Source of the DNA: Anaerolineae bacterium
Lineage (GTDB): Bacteria; Chloroflexota; Anaerolineae; DUEN01
Direction: 5' to 3'
NCBI GenBank assembly: GCA_021159845.1
Contig: JAGHDS010000382.1
Location: forward strand, 1-6,166
Length of the DNA: 6,166 bases
The notes beneath the pieces are model-generated. The model saw nothing but the letters and a program-made list of their open reading frames with translations, was not told where the DNA came from and ran no database searches. The translations under genes and the position numbers were made by a program. How positions within the stretch are numbered: position 1 is the first letter of the stretch; each line of letters begins with the position of its first letter. Shown here piece after piece: positions 1 to 6,152 of the stretch.

Positions 1-732
1 GAAGAAGACACCCAGGTAGAGCAGGAACCCGGCTGAACCACCGAACAGGGCGGGTTGCCAGATTTCTGTCCACCTCTCCCTGTTTGAGAGCAGAAATGGT
101 ATGATTGCCAGGGCGAGGAGGCCGAGCGAGGCATGGACGCCGAGCCCCAGGCCGCCGACGATAGCTGCCATATAGATGCCCCATCGTTTCCCGGCCGCGT
201 GCCAGAGCAGCAGCCCGAGCAGGACAAGGGCGATGAAGAACGCGCCGGGGGTGTACACCTCGGCGATGATCGCCTGTGACCAGAAAGTGTAAGAGACCAT
301 GAGGATGACCGTCCCGTATACCGCTGCCCACCGGTTTTGGACCAGTATTCGAATCAAGATATAGAGCGTTGCCAGTGTCAACGCGGCCATCGCGGCGGAG
401 AATAGATTGACCCGGTAGGCGATGTCACGGATTGGAAGCACGGTGATGAACAGCTTGACAAGCACCATGTATACGGGGTATCCAGTCGTGTGCGCTATGC
501 CGACTTGATACGCGAGGACCTGGAACTCGCCGCTGTCGCCGGGCAGGAGGCCTGGAGCTAATGTCCGAACGTACAATCCTATAGCGGCAATGAGGATCAG
601 AGCGACGATTATGAGATCCGCGTAGCCAAAGGCACCTAATACGGAAGATGATCGTTCATCGTCCAATCGAGTACCCTCTCTTTTCCGAGATTGCGCAGGG
701 AGTGGTGCGAGAAGATGGACCAGATTTGCCAT
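1..732 (-). CDS. DUF2723 / GT117-family multi-pass membrane glycosyltransferase, N-terminal part (C-terminus beyond the window)
   Basis: Reading the minus strand from the ATG at 732 gives 244 residues with no stop before the window edge. After about 38 polar residues comes a transmembrane helix (about 40-56), then the DUF2723 signature: D66-S-G-E-F70 in the first external loop, H81-TTGYP-86, RVNLFS (107-112) and TFWSQAIIAEVYT (149-161), followed by more hydrophobic segments (about 165-178, 186-222, 229-244). DUF2723 proteins (CAZy GT117, related to TMEM260) are GT-C-fold enzymes thought to transfer a sugar from a lipid-linked donor to proteins on the outer face of the membrane; the Asp/Glu of the DSGEF loop is the likely catalytic site. 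The more common HPPG or HPTG motif is HTTG here. The ATG at 732 is chosen because the frame upstream lies in sulfatase coding sequence and offers no ATG. The only SD-like match (GGGAG) is rather far away, 12 nt. The gene starts 73 nt after the sulfatase stop with no clear terminator between, so co-transcription is plausible. Substrate unknown. Confidence 0.88.
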   Translation of the reverse strand, partial: MANLVHLLAPLPAQSRKREGTRLDDERSSSVLGAFGYADLIIVALILIAAIGLYVRTLAPGLLPGDSGEFQVLAYQVGIAHTTGYPVYMVLVKLFITVLPIRDIAYRVNLFSAAMAALTLATLYILIRILVQNRWAAVYGTVILMVSYTFWSQAIIAEVYTPGAFFIALVLLGLLLWHAAGKRWGIYMAAIVGGLGLGVHASLGLLALAIIPFLLSNRERWTEIWQPALFGGSAGFLLYLGVFF

Positions 733-805
733 CGGATTGTCGGACTCCCTCGCTGGGTGGAGGGGGCATGGTCTGGTCGATGGACTCGCTCGCGGGCGAT
801 ATCTG

Positions 806-2245
806 TCAGAACCGCTCTGCTCGCTCAGGACCCAGGTCGCTGGCCAGTATGAAGGCGTCAAAGGCGCGCTTCATGAGATCTAACTTGATCGACTGCTTGT
901 CCGGGTCATCCCATAGGTTATGGAACTCGTGTGGGTCCTCCTGGAGGTCGTACAGCTCACCGACCTCGTGGCCGTGGTAGACGCATAGCTTGTATCGCCC
1001 GTCGAAGATCATCGAGCCGCGGCTGGCGTACGGCCGGGCCAGCGTATCGCGGTATTCGGATAGGACGAAGTCGTGGTGGTGATCGGGGGCTGCCTGTCCG
1101 GTGAGAATGGGCAGCAGGGATTTCCCGGCCATGTCGTTGGGAATGGGCAGGCCGGTGATCTCCAGCAATGTCGGCACGATATCGACCAGCTCGACGAGCG
1201 CGTTGCTACGCAGCCCGGCCTGGAAGTGCCCTGGCCAGGAGATGATCAGTGGCACGTGCACGGCGCCTTCGTAAAATCGGCAACCCTTGAACAGCAACCC
1301 ATGATCGCCGAGCATCTCGCCGTGGTCGCTCATGAAGATGACGATCGTGTTCTCTCGTTGGCCGGATTCCTCCAGCGCGTCGAGCATACGACCCACCTGT
1401 GTGTCGATCAGCTCGATCTGGGCGTAGTAGGCGGCGATCATGCGTCGGGCATCGTACTCATAGGGCGGCCGGGGAACCTCCGTCTGGTGGTCGATCCCCT
1501 GGAAGGCCAATTGGCTCTCCAACTCCCTGGGGTCAAACAGAGGTAGAGGCATGGAGTCTACGTCCATGCGTTCCAGATATTCCGGCGGCGGGTCGAAGGG
1601 CGGATGAGGGTCAAAGGGGTTCACGCTCATGAGCCAGGGGCCCTCATGCGGCTCCGTTATAAAGGAGATGGCCTCGTTGGCACACCAGGTAGTTTGGTGA
1701 TAGCGAGCTGCGATCCCTGGGCTGTAGAGTTCGCCGCCATCCCATCCTTCTAGCTTAGTGGTCCCGTAGGCATCCTCCCAATTCACGCCCTGATCGCGCA
1801 GCCATCGTTGATAATCGTGTTGCTCTGTAGGCCAGAAGGTCTCCGGGTAAGGATGGTGGCTCCAACGGAATACCCGATAGCCATCGTCCGGTCGTCGTTC
1901 GACGCGGTTGTGGGCGGCTGACAAGTGGAGTTTCCCGGCGAGGCCACAATCGTACCCAATGTTAGCCAGTTTCCGGGTGATCAGCTTTCGTGCGGCTTCG
2001 GGTGGAAAATAGGCGCCACCGTTGCGGTTCACGCGTACCGTAGTGGGATAGTAGCCGGTCAAGAAGCTCCCTCGGCTGGGGGTGCAGATCGGGTTCTGCG
2101 TGTAGGCCCTTGTGAAGGCCACGCCCTCGCTTACCAGACGATCGAGGTTGGGCGTGCGGATATAAGGATTCCCCAGCGCGTGGATTGTGTCGAACCGTTG
2201 TTGATCCGTACAGATCCAGAGAATGTTGGGTCTCTCATTTGCCAT
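806..2245 (-). CDS. Sulfatase family hydrolase (Cys-type, formylglycine-dependent), 479 aa
   Basis: This is a complete type I sulfatase of the alkaline-phosphatase superfamily, which hydrolyses sulfate (occasionally phosphonate) esters with a Ca2+ ion. The N-terminal strand NILWICTDQQ places metal ligand D14. The signature CTPSRGSFLTG begins at C54, the residue a formylglycine-generating enzyme would oxidise. GKLHLS (104-109), FDPH (211-214), SDHG (306-309, metal-binding D307/H308) and K320 complete the active site. The C-terminal subdomain shows DMAGKSLLP (371-379), GRYKL (416-420) and ELYDLQEDPHEFHNL (430-444), all typical of the family. There is no signal peptide, so the product should be cytosolic unless exported in complex. 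The frame is open upstream to 2647, but the start at 2245 is preferred: the family's conserved N-terminus begins within a few residues, GGAG lies 6 nt upstream, and a promoter sits at 2287-2315. Substrate cannot be read from sequence; aryl or choline sulfatase and phosphonate monoester hydrolase are relatives. No sulfatase-maturating enzyme is in the window. Confidence 0.95.
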   Translation of the reverse strand: MANERPNILWICTDQQRFDTIHALGNPYIRTPNLDRLVSEGVAFTRAYTQNPICTPSRGSFLTGYYPTTVRVNRNGGAYFPPEAARKLITRKLANIGYDCGLAGKLHLSAAHNRVERRPDDGYRVFRWSHHPYPETFWPTEQHDYQRWLRDQGVNWEDAYGTTKLEGWDGGELYSPGIAARYHQTTWCANEAISFITEPHEGPWLMSVNPFDPHPPFDPPPEYLERMDVDSMPLPLFDPRELESQLAFQGIDHQTEVPRPPYEYDARRMIAAYYAQIELIDTQVGRMLDALEESGQRENTIVIFMSDHGEMLGDHGLLFKGCRFYEGAVHVPLIISWPGHFQAGLRSNALVELVDIVPTLLEITGLPIPNDMAGKSLLPILTGQAAPDHHHDFVLSEYRDTLARPYASRGSMIFDGRYKLCVYHGHEVGELYDLQEDPHEFHNLWDDPDKQSIKLDLMKRAFDAFILASDLGPERAERF

Positions 2246-2251
2246 AATATG

Positions 2252-2255
2252 CTCC
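2252..2255 (-). promoter_or_regulatory. Ribosome binding site of the sulfatase gene
   Basis: GGAG on the minus strand lies 6 nt before the ATG at 2245. It supports that ATG over the much longer open frame upstream. Confidence 0.7.
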
Positions 2256-2286
2256 ACAGGTGATATGAGTGACAGGGCGTGAGTGA

Positions 2287-2315
2287 AGTATACACGGCTC
2301 GAGAGCGTTGGGCAA
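2287..2315 (-). promoter_or_regulatory. Putative sigma70-type promoter for the sulfatase (and possibly GT117) gene
   Basis: The minus strand shows a -35 box TTGCCC (2315-2310, 4 of 6 to TTGACA), a spacer of exactly 17 nt, and a -10 box TATACT (2292-2287, 5 of 6 to TATAAT). Transcription would start near 2280 and leave a leader of about 35 nt before the ATG at 2245, with the GGAG ribosome binding site in between. Spacing and position are ideal for housekeeping sigma factor recognition. The start site itself is inference. Confidence 0.6.
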
Positions 2316-2358
2316 GGTAAAAAGACGCCGTGAGTGTCCCGGCCCTTTCGGGTGGTTC

Positions 2359-2427
2359 GCGTAGCACTTGTGCCTGCGATGTACTGCCGAGAGACGTATC
2401 CCATAGGGGCGTAGCAACGCTGTGCCT
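2359..2427. repeat. Two-copy imperfect direct repeat, GCGTAGCA-N(2-4)-TGTGCCT
   Basis: On the plus strand GCGTAGCACTTGTGCCT (2359-2375) and GCGTAGCAACGCTGTGCCT (2409-2427) share both flanking blocks exactly (8 and 7 nt) and differ only in the inner 2 or 4 nt. The copies start 50 bp apart, about five helical turns, and lie upstream of the sulfatase promoter at roughly -80 to -147 from the predicted start. This layout fits a pair of binding sites for a regulator, but no cognate regulator is in the window and chance cannot be excluded. Confidence 0.5.
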
Positions 2428-2482
2428 TTGGCCTAGGTGAGGCGAGGCCTGTTGGAGATGGAAGGGGGTAGCCCTCGCCGGG

Positions 2483-2503
2483 GCTTTGAAAAAGCTTTAA
2501 AGC
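2483..2503. repeat. AT-rich overlapping palindrome built from GCTTT/AAAGC arms
   Basis: Four 5-nt arms follow each other: GCTTT (2483-2487), AAAGC (2491-2495), GCTTT (2494-2498) and AAAGC (2499-2503). They can form either a hairpin with a 3-nt loop (2483-2495) or the perfect 10-bp palindrome GCTTTAAAGC (2494-2503). It lies 65-85 nt downstream of the DUF192 stop in an otherwise GC-rich gap. No T-run follows on the minus strand, so it is not a standard intrinsic terminator. Confidence 0.45.
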
Positions 2504-2567
2504 GGGTGATCGGAGGGGGACTGTTGAGGCCTGGTGACCTGACGAGAGGGGCCGGGCGACTGACTCG

Positions 2568-2915
2568 TTACTTGTCTGTGAGCCTGAGCTGGTCGCCGAT
2601 CTGGGTCCCGGAGCGTTGAACCGTGCCTGCGGGGAGCTCGATGACATAGCGAGCCCGTAAGCGCGGCCGCCCGATGCGCCAGGGACGCATCGCAGGGGTT
2701 ATATCCACCACGCGATCGTGCTCATCCACGTAGATGACGTCGATAGGGTAGGACATGAACCAGGTATGCACGCCCTTGCAGGGCCGGATGATGAGCGCAT
2801 CGCCCGGCTGGAGCGCTCGTGTGCCGATGAGCCCCCGGCCGCGTGTCCAGAAGTTGTCAGCCACACGCGGCCGAGTGGCCAGGTTGATCTGACGCGTTTC
2901 GTTGTAGATGTGCAT
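2568..2915 (-). CDS. DUF192 (COG1430) family protein, 115 aa
   Basis: This small protein matches DUF192 over nearly its whole length. An N-terminal RGLIG (27-31) resembles the family's RGLMG. The core C46-KGVHTWFMSYPIDVIYVD-64 corresponds to the hallmark 'hTfFMrfPIDVifld' segment. It is followed by VVDITPAMRPWR (69-80) and VIELPAG (91-97), with a closing GD pair (107-108). DUF192 proteins are small beta-rich domains of unknown biochemical role. Many carry a signal peptide; this one does not, so it is predicted cytosolic. The start at 2915 is 6 nt after the ATPase stop; the only SD-like sequence (GAGG) overlaps the end of the ATPase gene at about 12 nt, which suggests translational coupling. 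The co-location hints at a role with the secretion or pilus system, but that is inference from context only. The 3' end is followed by a 322-bp gap, so this is probably the last gene of the operon. Confidence 0.9.
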   Translation of the reverse strand: MHIYNETRQINLATRPRVADNFWTRGRGLIGTRALQPGDALIIRPCKGVHTWFMSYPIDVIYVDEHDRVVDITPAMRPWRIGRPRLRARYVIELPAGTVQRSGTQIGDQLRLTDK

Positions 2916-2921
2916 GCTCGT

Positions 2922-4319
2922 CTATCGCCTCTGGTATACCATGTCTAAACCGAAGACCTCGGGGCCCAGGTGGATGTGGGCGCGCTCGATTTTCTCCATC
3001 ACCTTTGGCCGAAGCCCAGTGGGCTGGAGCCGGCCGATGATCTTGTCCCCGTCCATGCCCTCTTCGACGAACTCGAAGATGTCTTGCATGAGGATCATAT
3101 CCCCTTCCATACCCAGGACCTCGGAGATGCGGACGACCCGGCGGGAGCCATCCCGCATACGTTCGGCGTGGACGACCAGGTCGATGGCCGAGGAAATCTG
3201 CTGGCGGATCGCCTTAAGCGGTAATTCCATGCCGGCCATCATCACCATCGTCTCGATACGGGCCAACGTGTCGCGTGGGCTGTTCGAGTGGGCGGTGGTC
3301 ATCGACCCGTCATGTCCTGTGTTCATGGCCTGAAGCATGTCCAATGCCTCGCCGCCGCGCACCTCGCCGACGATGATTCGGTCTGGCCGCATACGCAGCG
3401 CGTTAATGACGAGGTCCCGGATTGTGACGGCCCCGCGGCCTTCGATGTTGGGTGGGCGTGCCTCCAGTCGTACCACGTGTTCCTGCTTGAGCTGTAGCTC
3501 GGCCGAGTCCTCGATGGTGATAATGCGTTCATCGTGAGGGATGAACGCGGAGAGCACGTTTAGGAGCGTCGTCTTTCCTGAACCCGTACCACCGGAGACG
3601 ATGATATTCAACCGTGCCTGGACAGCGGCCTCCAGGAACTGAGCCACTTCAGGGGTAAGCGTCCCGAAGCGAATCAGATCGTTGATGGTGAATGGGATCT
3701 TCGCGAATTTGCGGATGGTGATGCAAGGTCCCACCAGGGAAAGTGGCGGGATGATCGCATTCACGCGCGAGCCATCTGGCAAGCGGCCGTCCACCATAGG
3801 AGAGCTCTCGTCAATGCGGCGGCCCAGCGGGGCGATGATGCGCTCGATGATTCGGAGTACGTGGTCGTCGTCCTCGAATGTCACCGGCACGCGATACAGC
3901 TTGCCTCCCCGTTCGATGTACACTTGTTTGGGCCCATTGACCATGATCTCGGTGATGCTGTCGTCTTCCAGGAGAGGTTGGATTGGGCCGTATCCCAGGA
4001 TCTCCGCCAGGATCATCTCGAAGAGGCGCTGCCGCTCGCTGCGGTTGAGCACCAGGTTAGCCTCGGCGAGTACTTCCGTGTAGATCGGCTCGATGATGCG
4101 GCGCGCCTCTTCGCTATTGGTCAGCTCCGTATTCGGGTTGACCTCGTTGATCAACCGCTGCTGGACACGCCGCTTCACATCCAGGTAAGCGGGTGGTAGC
4201 GGTGGCGGTAACTTCAGCTCCTCGAACGTCGAGGTCTTTGGACTGGAAGTCGATTGCGCTTGAGATGTAGTGCGAGTATTTTGGTCTTCTCGTGAGTGGT
4301 TGCGAGAGAATAGCGGCAT
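2922..4319 (-). CDS. cpaF: CpaF/TadA-family type II/IV secretion (Tad pilus) ATPase, 465 aa
   Basis: This is a complete secretion ATPase of the VirB11/GspE superfamily, CpaF/TadA branch: a hexameric cytoplasmic motor that powers assembly of Tad pili or related secretion. A disordered Ser/Thr/Pro-rich tail (1-43) precedes the helical N-terminal domain with LGYGPIQPLLEDDSITEIMVNG (108-129) and PMVDGRLPDGSRVNAIIPPLS (174-194). The motor domain holds Walker A GGTGSGKT (243-250, K249), the Asp box IITIEDSAEL (266-275), Walker B RIIVGEVRG (314-322, E319) and the His box GHDGSMTTAHSNSP (335-348). All catalytic motifs are intact and the length is typical for the family. The tetracysteine zinc motif of GspE/PilB is absent, in line with CpaF. 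The start at 4319 has an excellent SD. It lies 18 nt after the TPR/PD40 gene and 6 nt before the DUF192 gene. Unusually, tadB/tadC-like genes do not follow, so the membrane platform must be encoded upstream of the window or elsewhere. Confidence 0.96.
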   Translation of the reverse strand: MPLFSRNHSREDQNTRTTSQAQSTSSPKTSTFEELKLPPPLPPAYLDVKRRVQQRLINEVNPNTELTNSEEARRIIEPIYTEVLAEANLVLNRSERQRLFEMILAEILGYGPIQPLLEDDSITEIMVNGPKQVYIERGGKLYRVPVTFEDDDHVLRIIERIIAPLGRRIDESSPMVDGRLPDGSRVNAIIPPLSLVGPCITIRKFAKIPFTINDLIRFGTLTPEVAQFLEAAVQARLNIIVSGGTGSGKTTLLNVLSAFIPHDERIITIEDSAELQLKQEHVVRLEARPPNIEGRGAVTIRDLVINALRMRPDRIIVGEVRGGEALDMLQAMNTGHDGSMTTAHSNSPRDTLARIETMVMMAGMELPLKAIRQQISSAIDLVVHAERMRDGSRRVVRISEVLGMEGDMILMQDIFEFVEEGMDGDKIIGRLQPTGLRPKVMEKIERAHIHLGPEVFGLDMVYQRR

Positions 4320-4327
4320 TGTACGAT

Positions 4328-4335
4328 CCCTCCCT
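4328..4335 (-). promoter_or_regulatory. Strong ribosome binding site of cpaF
   Basis: AGGGAGGG on the minus strand lies 8 nt before the ATG at 4319, just after the stop codon of the upstream gene. It fixes the start and is the strongest Shine-Dalgarno match in the window, suggesting independent and efficient initiation of the ATPase. Confidence 0.8.
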
Positions 4336-4337
4336 GG

Positions 4338-6152
4338 CTATTTGATCCAGACTGGATCCCAGTCATTGTAGCTGTTGTGGCTGATGTTGTGCTGATCGCT
4401 GCCGTCGGCTCGCATCACCCAGATCTGTCGGCGCCCCGTCTCTCGATTGGACCAGAAGGCGATGTGTTTGCCGTCCGGGGACCATGTGGGATGCTTGTCC
4501 CACTCCCATGTGTTGAAAGTCAGGCGTTTGGGCGCGGGTGGGTTTTTGCCTTCGTAGGCACGGATCACCCATATCTCATCGTTGCCGGTCACCTGGGAGA
4601 CGAAGGCGATAAGGTTTCCCTTGGGTGACCAGGCTGGTTGATAGTTGATCGAGCTGTTGTCCAAGAGTTGGTATCGGTGTTGCCAGTTAGGTGGCACGTC
4701 ATAACGCCAAATGTAAAGCGGAGTGGAGCTTCTGCTCCCCTCATTGTAGACGCGCCGGGTGCCGTCTGGGGAGTACGCCTCTCGCTCCTCTAGTTTTTGG
4801 AAGTTCTCCGGGTCGCTGACGGGGCGCGGATCGCTCCCATCCGGTCGCATGACATAGATGCTGACCCCTCCGTCTCGATCCGTCTTGAACGCAATCCACC
4901 CACGATACGCGCTGAGCGGTAGCGGTGTCGGTGTTGGGGTCGGGGTGGGCGTAGGCGTTGGTGGTGGTGTTGGCGTCGGTGTCGGTGTGAGCAAGGGGCC
5001 AAGGTTTCTCATACGCCGACGGGCTTCACTCGTGTCGCTGACAGGCAGCTTGCTGGCCTTTTCGTAGAACTCGAAGGCCTGGAAGTAGTCCCCGTCTGCC
5101 TCGTAGAGCTGGCCCTGTCCCAAGTACGCCTGGTATAGTGCCTCGGCTACTGCCCCGCCCAGGAAATGGGGAGATTGGTGATAGAGAGGCTCCAGATACT
5201 GGATGGCCTCCTCCCACCGCTGAGCAGTAATTGCCTCGCGTCCCCGTTGGTAGTCATACAGTCGCTCCCGCGCGGTCATCGTCTCGGCGTCACGTGGACG
5301 CAGACTGAGGGCCCGGTTGAGCAGATCGATCGCTTGTTGAACAGCCTTGTCCACGCCCCTCGCGTCGGGGTTCTCGATCAGTGCCTGTGCCTGGTGACGG
5401 TAACACTCGAAAAGCCTGCTTTCCACTTCCTCGCGGTGGTAGTTGACGTCCAAATTGCGCGTGGCCTCATAGGCTTCCGCCGCCTGGGCCCATTGGCCTT
5501 TCTGATAGGCCTGGGTTGCCTCTTTATAGTAGTGTTGGACGTCGATCTGGCGTTGTAGTGTTTTGATGCGTTGAGGAACATCGGCGTAGTCAGGCGCGAT
5601 CGACTGGAGCTGTTTGAACGCTTCCAGGGCTTCCTGTATATGCCCCTCTTTCTGAAGCGTCACAGCCTCCTGGTAGCGTTGGGCTAACGTCAGCCGTTCC
5701 TCGGCGATGGCCAATCCCTCGCGCGCTGGCACGCTATCCGGTACCTGACGTAACAGCTCCCGGAAAGCCTCGGCGGCTCGATCGTAGGCACCCACGGCGA
5801 GCGCCTGCTGTCCTTCCTTGAGCAGCCGGGCTTGTTGCGCGAGGCGGGCCTGTCTTTGTTGGAAGGGGACGATGACTCGGGTATATGTTTGGAATCCGAC
5901 AAAGGCGATAAGCAGGATAAAGAGGATAACGATAGCCCGGCGGAGATACGGACGTAGATTGGCCGGTATAACGATGCGTTTCGCTGCGGGACGCTGCTTC
6001 CCGATGCGCGCCTTGAGTTGGGCTTGCTCTAGCAAGGCCTGGAGTTCAGGATTCCCAGGGTATCGCTTTTGTAGAGCTGTCAGTAGTTTGATCGCCTCTT
6101 CCCACTGGCCAGCCTGCAGGTAGGACAATGCCTTTTGGTATTCGTCGTCCAT
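4338..6152 (-). CDS. Single-pass membrane protein with TPR repeats, Thr-Pro linker and C-terminal PD40 (TolB-like) beta-propeller, 604 aa
   Basis: Domain order: a cytosolic TPR hairpin (about 5-38, with LQAGQWEEAIKLL); a basic stretch (KR, RPYLRR, 58-72); one transmembrane helix (about 73-88); a Gln/Arg-rich helical neck (97-112); about six further TPR-like units (about 109-142, 158-191, 207-240, 252-290, 300-332, 342-372); a Thr-Pro alternating linker (389-412); and PD40/WD40-like repeats. The repeats carry IYVMRPDGSD (432-441), YSPDGTRR (460-467), WSPKGNLIAF (508-517), WSPDGKHIAF (557-566) and IWVMRADGSD (577-586). The positive-inside rule puts residues 1-72 in the cytosol and the rest outside. 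TPR units usually mediate protein contacts; PD40 propellers bind proteins or glycans. The gene is first in a tight run with cpaF, so the product may be a Tad accessory protein, comparable in TPR content only to TadD; this is inference. The ATG at 6152 lacks a visible SD, and the frame stays open to the window edge 14 nt upstream, so an earlier start is possible, though the TPR begins right after this ATG. Confidence 0.88.
   Translation of the reverse strand: MDDEYQKALSYLQAGQWEEAIKLLTALQKRYPGNPELQALLEQAQLKARIGKQRPAAKRIVIPANLRPYLRRAIVILFILLIAFVGFQTYTRVIVPFQQRQARLAQQARLLKEGQQALAVGAYDRAAEAFRELLRQVPDSVPAREGLAIAEERLTLAQRYQEAVTLQKEGHIQEALEAFKQLQSIAPDYADVPQRIKTLQRQIDVQHYYKEATQAYQKGQWAQAAEAYEATRNLDVNYHREEVESRLFECYRHQAQALIENPDARGVDKAVQQAIDLLNRALSLRPRDAETMTARERLYDYQRGREAITAQRWEEAIQYLEPLYHQSPHFLGGAVAEALYQAYLGQGQLYEADGDYFQAFEFYEKASKLPVSDTSEARRRMRNLGPLLTPTPTPTPPPTPTPTPTPTPTPLPLSAYRGWIAFKTDRDGGVSIYVMRPDGSDPRPVSDPENFQKLEEREAYSPDGTRRVYNEGSRSSTPLYIWRYDVPPNWQHRYQLLDNSSINYQPAWSPKGNLIAFVSQVTGNDEIWVIRAYEGKNPPAPKRLTFNTWEWDKHPTWSPDGKHIAFWSNRETGRRQIWVMRADGSDQHNISHNSYNDWDPVWIK
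4923..4988 (-). repeat. Low-complexity segment encoding the Thr-Pro linker
   Basis: The segment encodes 22 alternating Thr and Pro residues (389-410), with one Pro-Pro-Pro interruption at 396-398. The plus strand is almost entirely G and T, with G-tracts at 4936-4939, 4942-4945 and 4947-4949. Codons are mixed (all four Pro codons; ACA, ACC and ACG for Thr), so the repeat is not a freshly expanded DNA tandem repeat but looks maintained at protein level. Such linkers are rigid, extracellular and often O-glycosylated, and are frequent in Chloroflexota surface proteins. Confidence 0.85.

Larger units (their letters stand above)
2246..2567. other. Intergenic region between the DUF192 and sulfatase genes
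   Basis: No convincing gene is found in this 322-bp gap. Short open frames exist on both strands but have low-complexity, shadow-like translations and no recognisable motif. It contains the sulfatase promoter (2287-2315), a spaced direct repeat (2359-2427), an AT-rich palindromic patch (2483-2503) and an inverted repeat GGCCT/AGGCC at about 2430-2449. No strong intrinsic terminator follows the DUF192 stop at 2568, so the end of the upstream transcript is not defined by sequence. Confidence 0.6.

Noticed and set aside
745..766. Hairpin CCCTC/GAGGG between the sulfatase and GT117 genes
   Set aside because: The stem is 5 bp (7 with a wobble pair) and no T-run follows. It overlaps the only SD-like sequence of the GT117 gene and is not a terminator.
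648..980. 110-codon plus-strand open frame across the GT117 start and sulfatase end
   Set aside because: Antisense to two recognisable genes, with a composition unlike a real protein and no motif.
1073..1546. 157-codon plus-strand open frame opposite the sulfatase catalytic region
   Set aside because: The complementary strand encodes the SDHG metal site and other conserved sulfatase motifs. The plus frame has no domain features.
2319..2343. Possible intrinsic terminator on the minus strand (GCCG/CGGC stem, then GTC and five T)
   Set aside because: The stem is only 4 bp with a 9-nt loop, and three bases separate it from the T-run. It also lies immediately upstream of the -35 box, more than 220 nt after the DUF192 stop, so it is too weak to call.
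2246..2647. The sulfatase frame stays open 134 codons upstream, to an ATG at 2647
   Set aside because: The extension is low-complexity, matches no sulfatase N-terminus, overlaps the DUF192 gene by 80 bp and spans the predicted promoter. The ATG at 2245 has an SD at proper distance and starts at the family's conserved N-terminal strand.
3682..4083. 133-codon plus-strand open frame opposite cpaF
   Set aside because: Its translation is rich in Met, Arg and Ser without motifs and it is fully antisense to a well-conserved ATPase. It is a coding shadow, common in GC-rich genes.
5166..5558. 130-codon plus-strand open frame opposite the TPR region
   Set aside because: Entirely antisense to the TPR repeats, with no recognisable domain and no supporting promoter or SD. 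Treated as a shadow.
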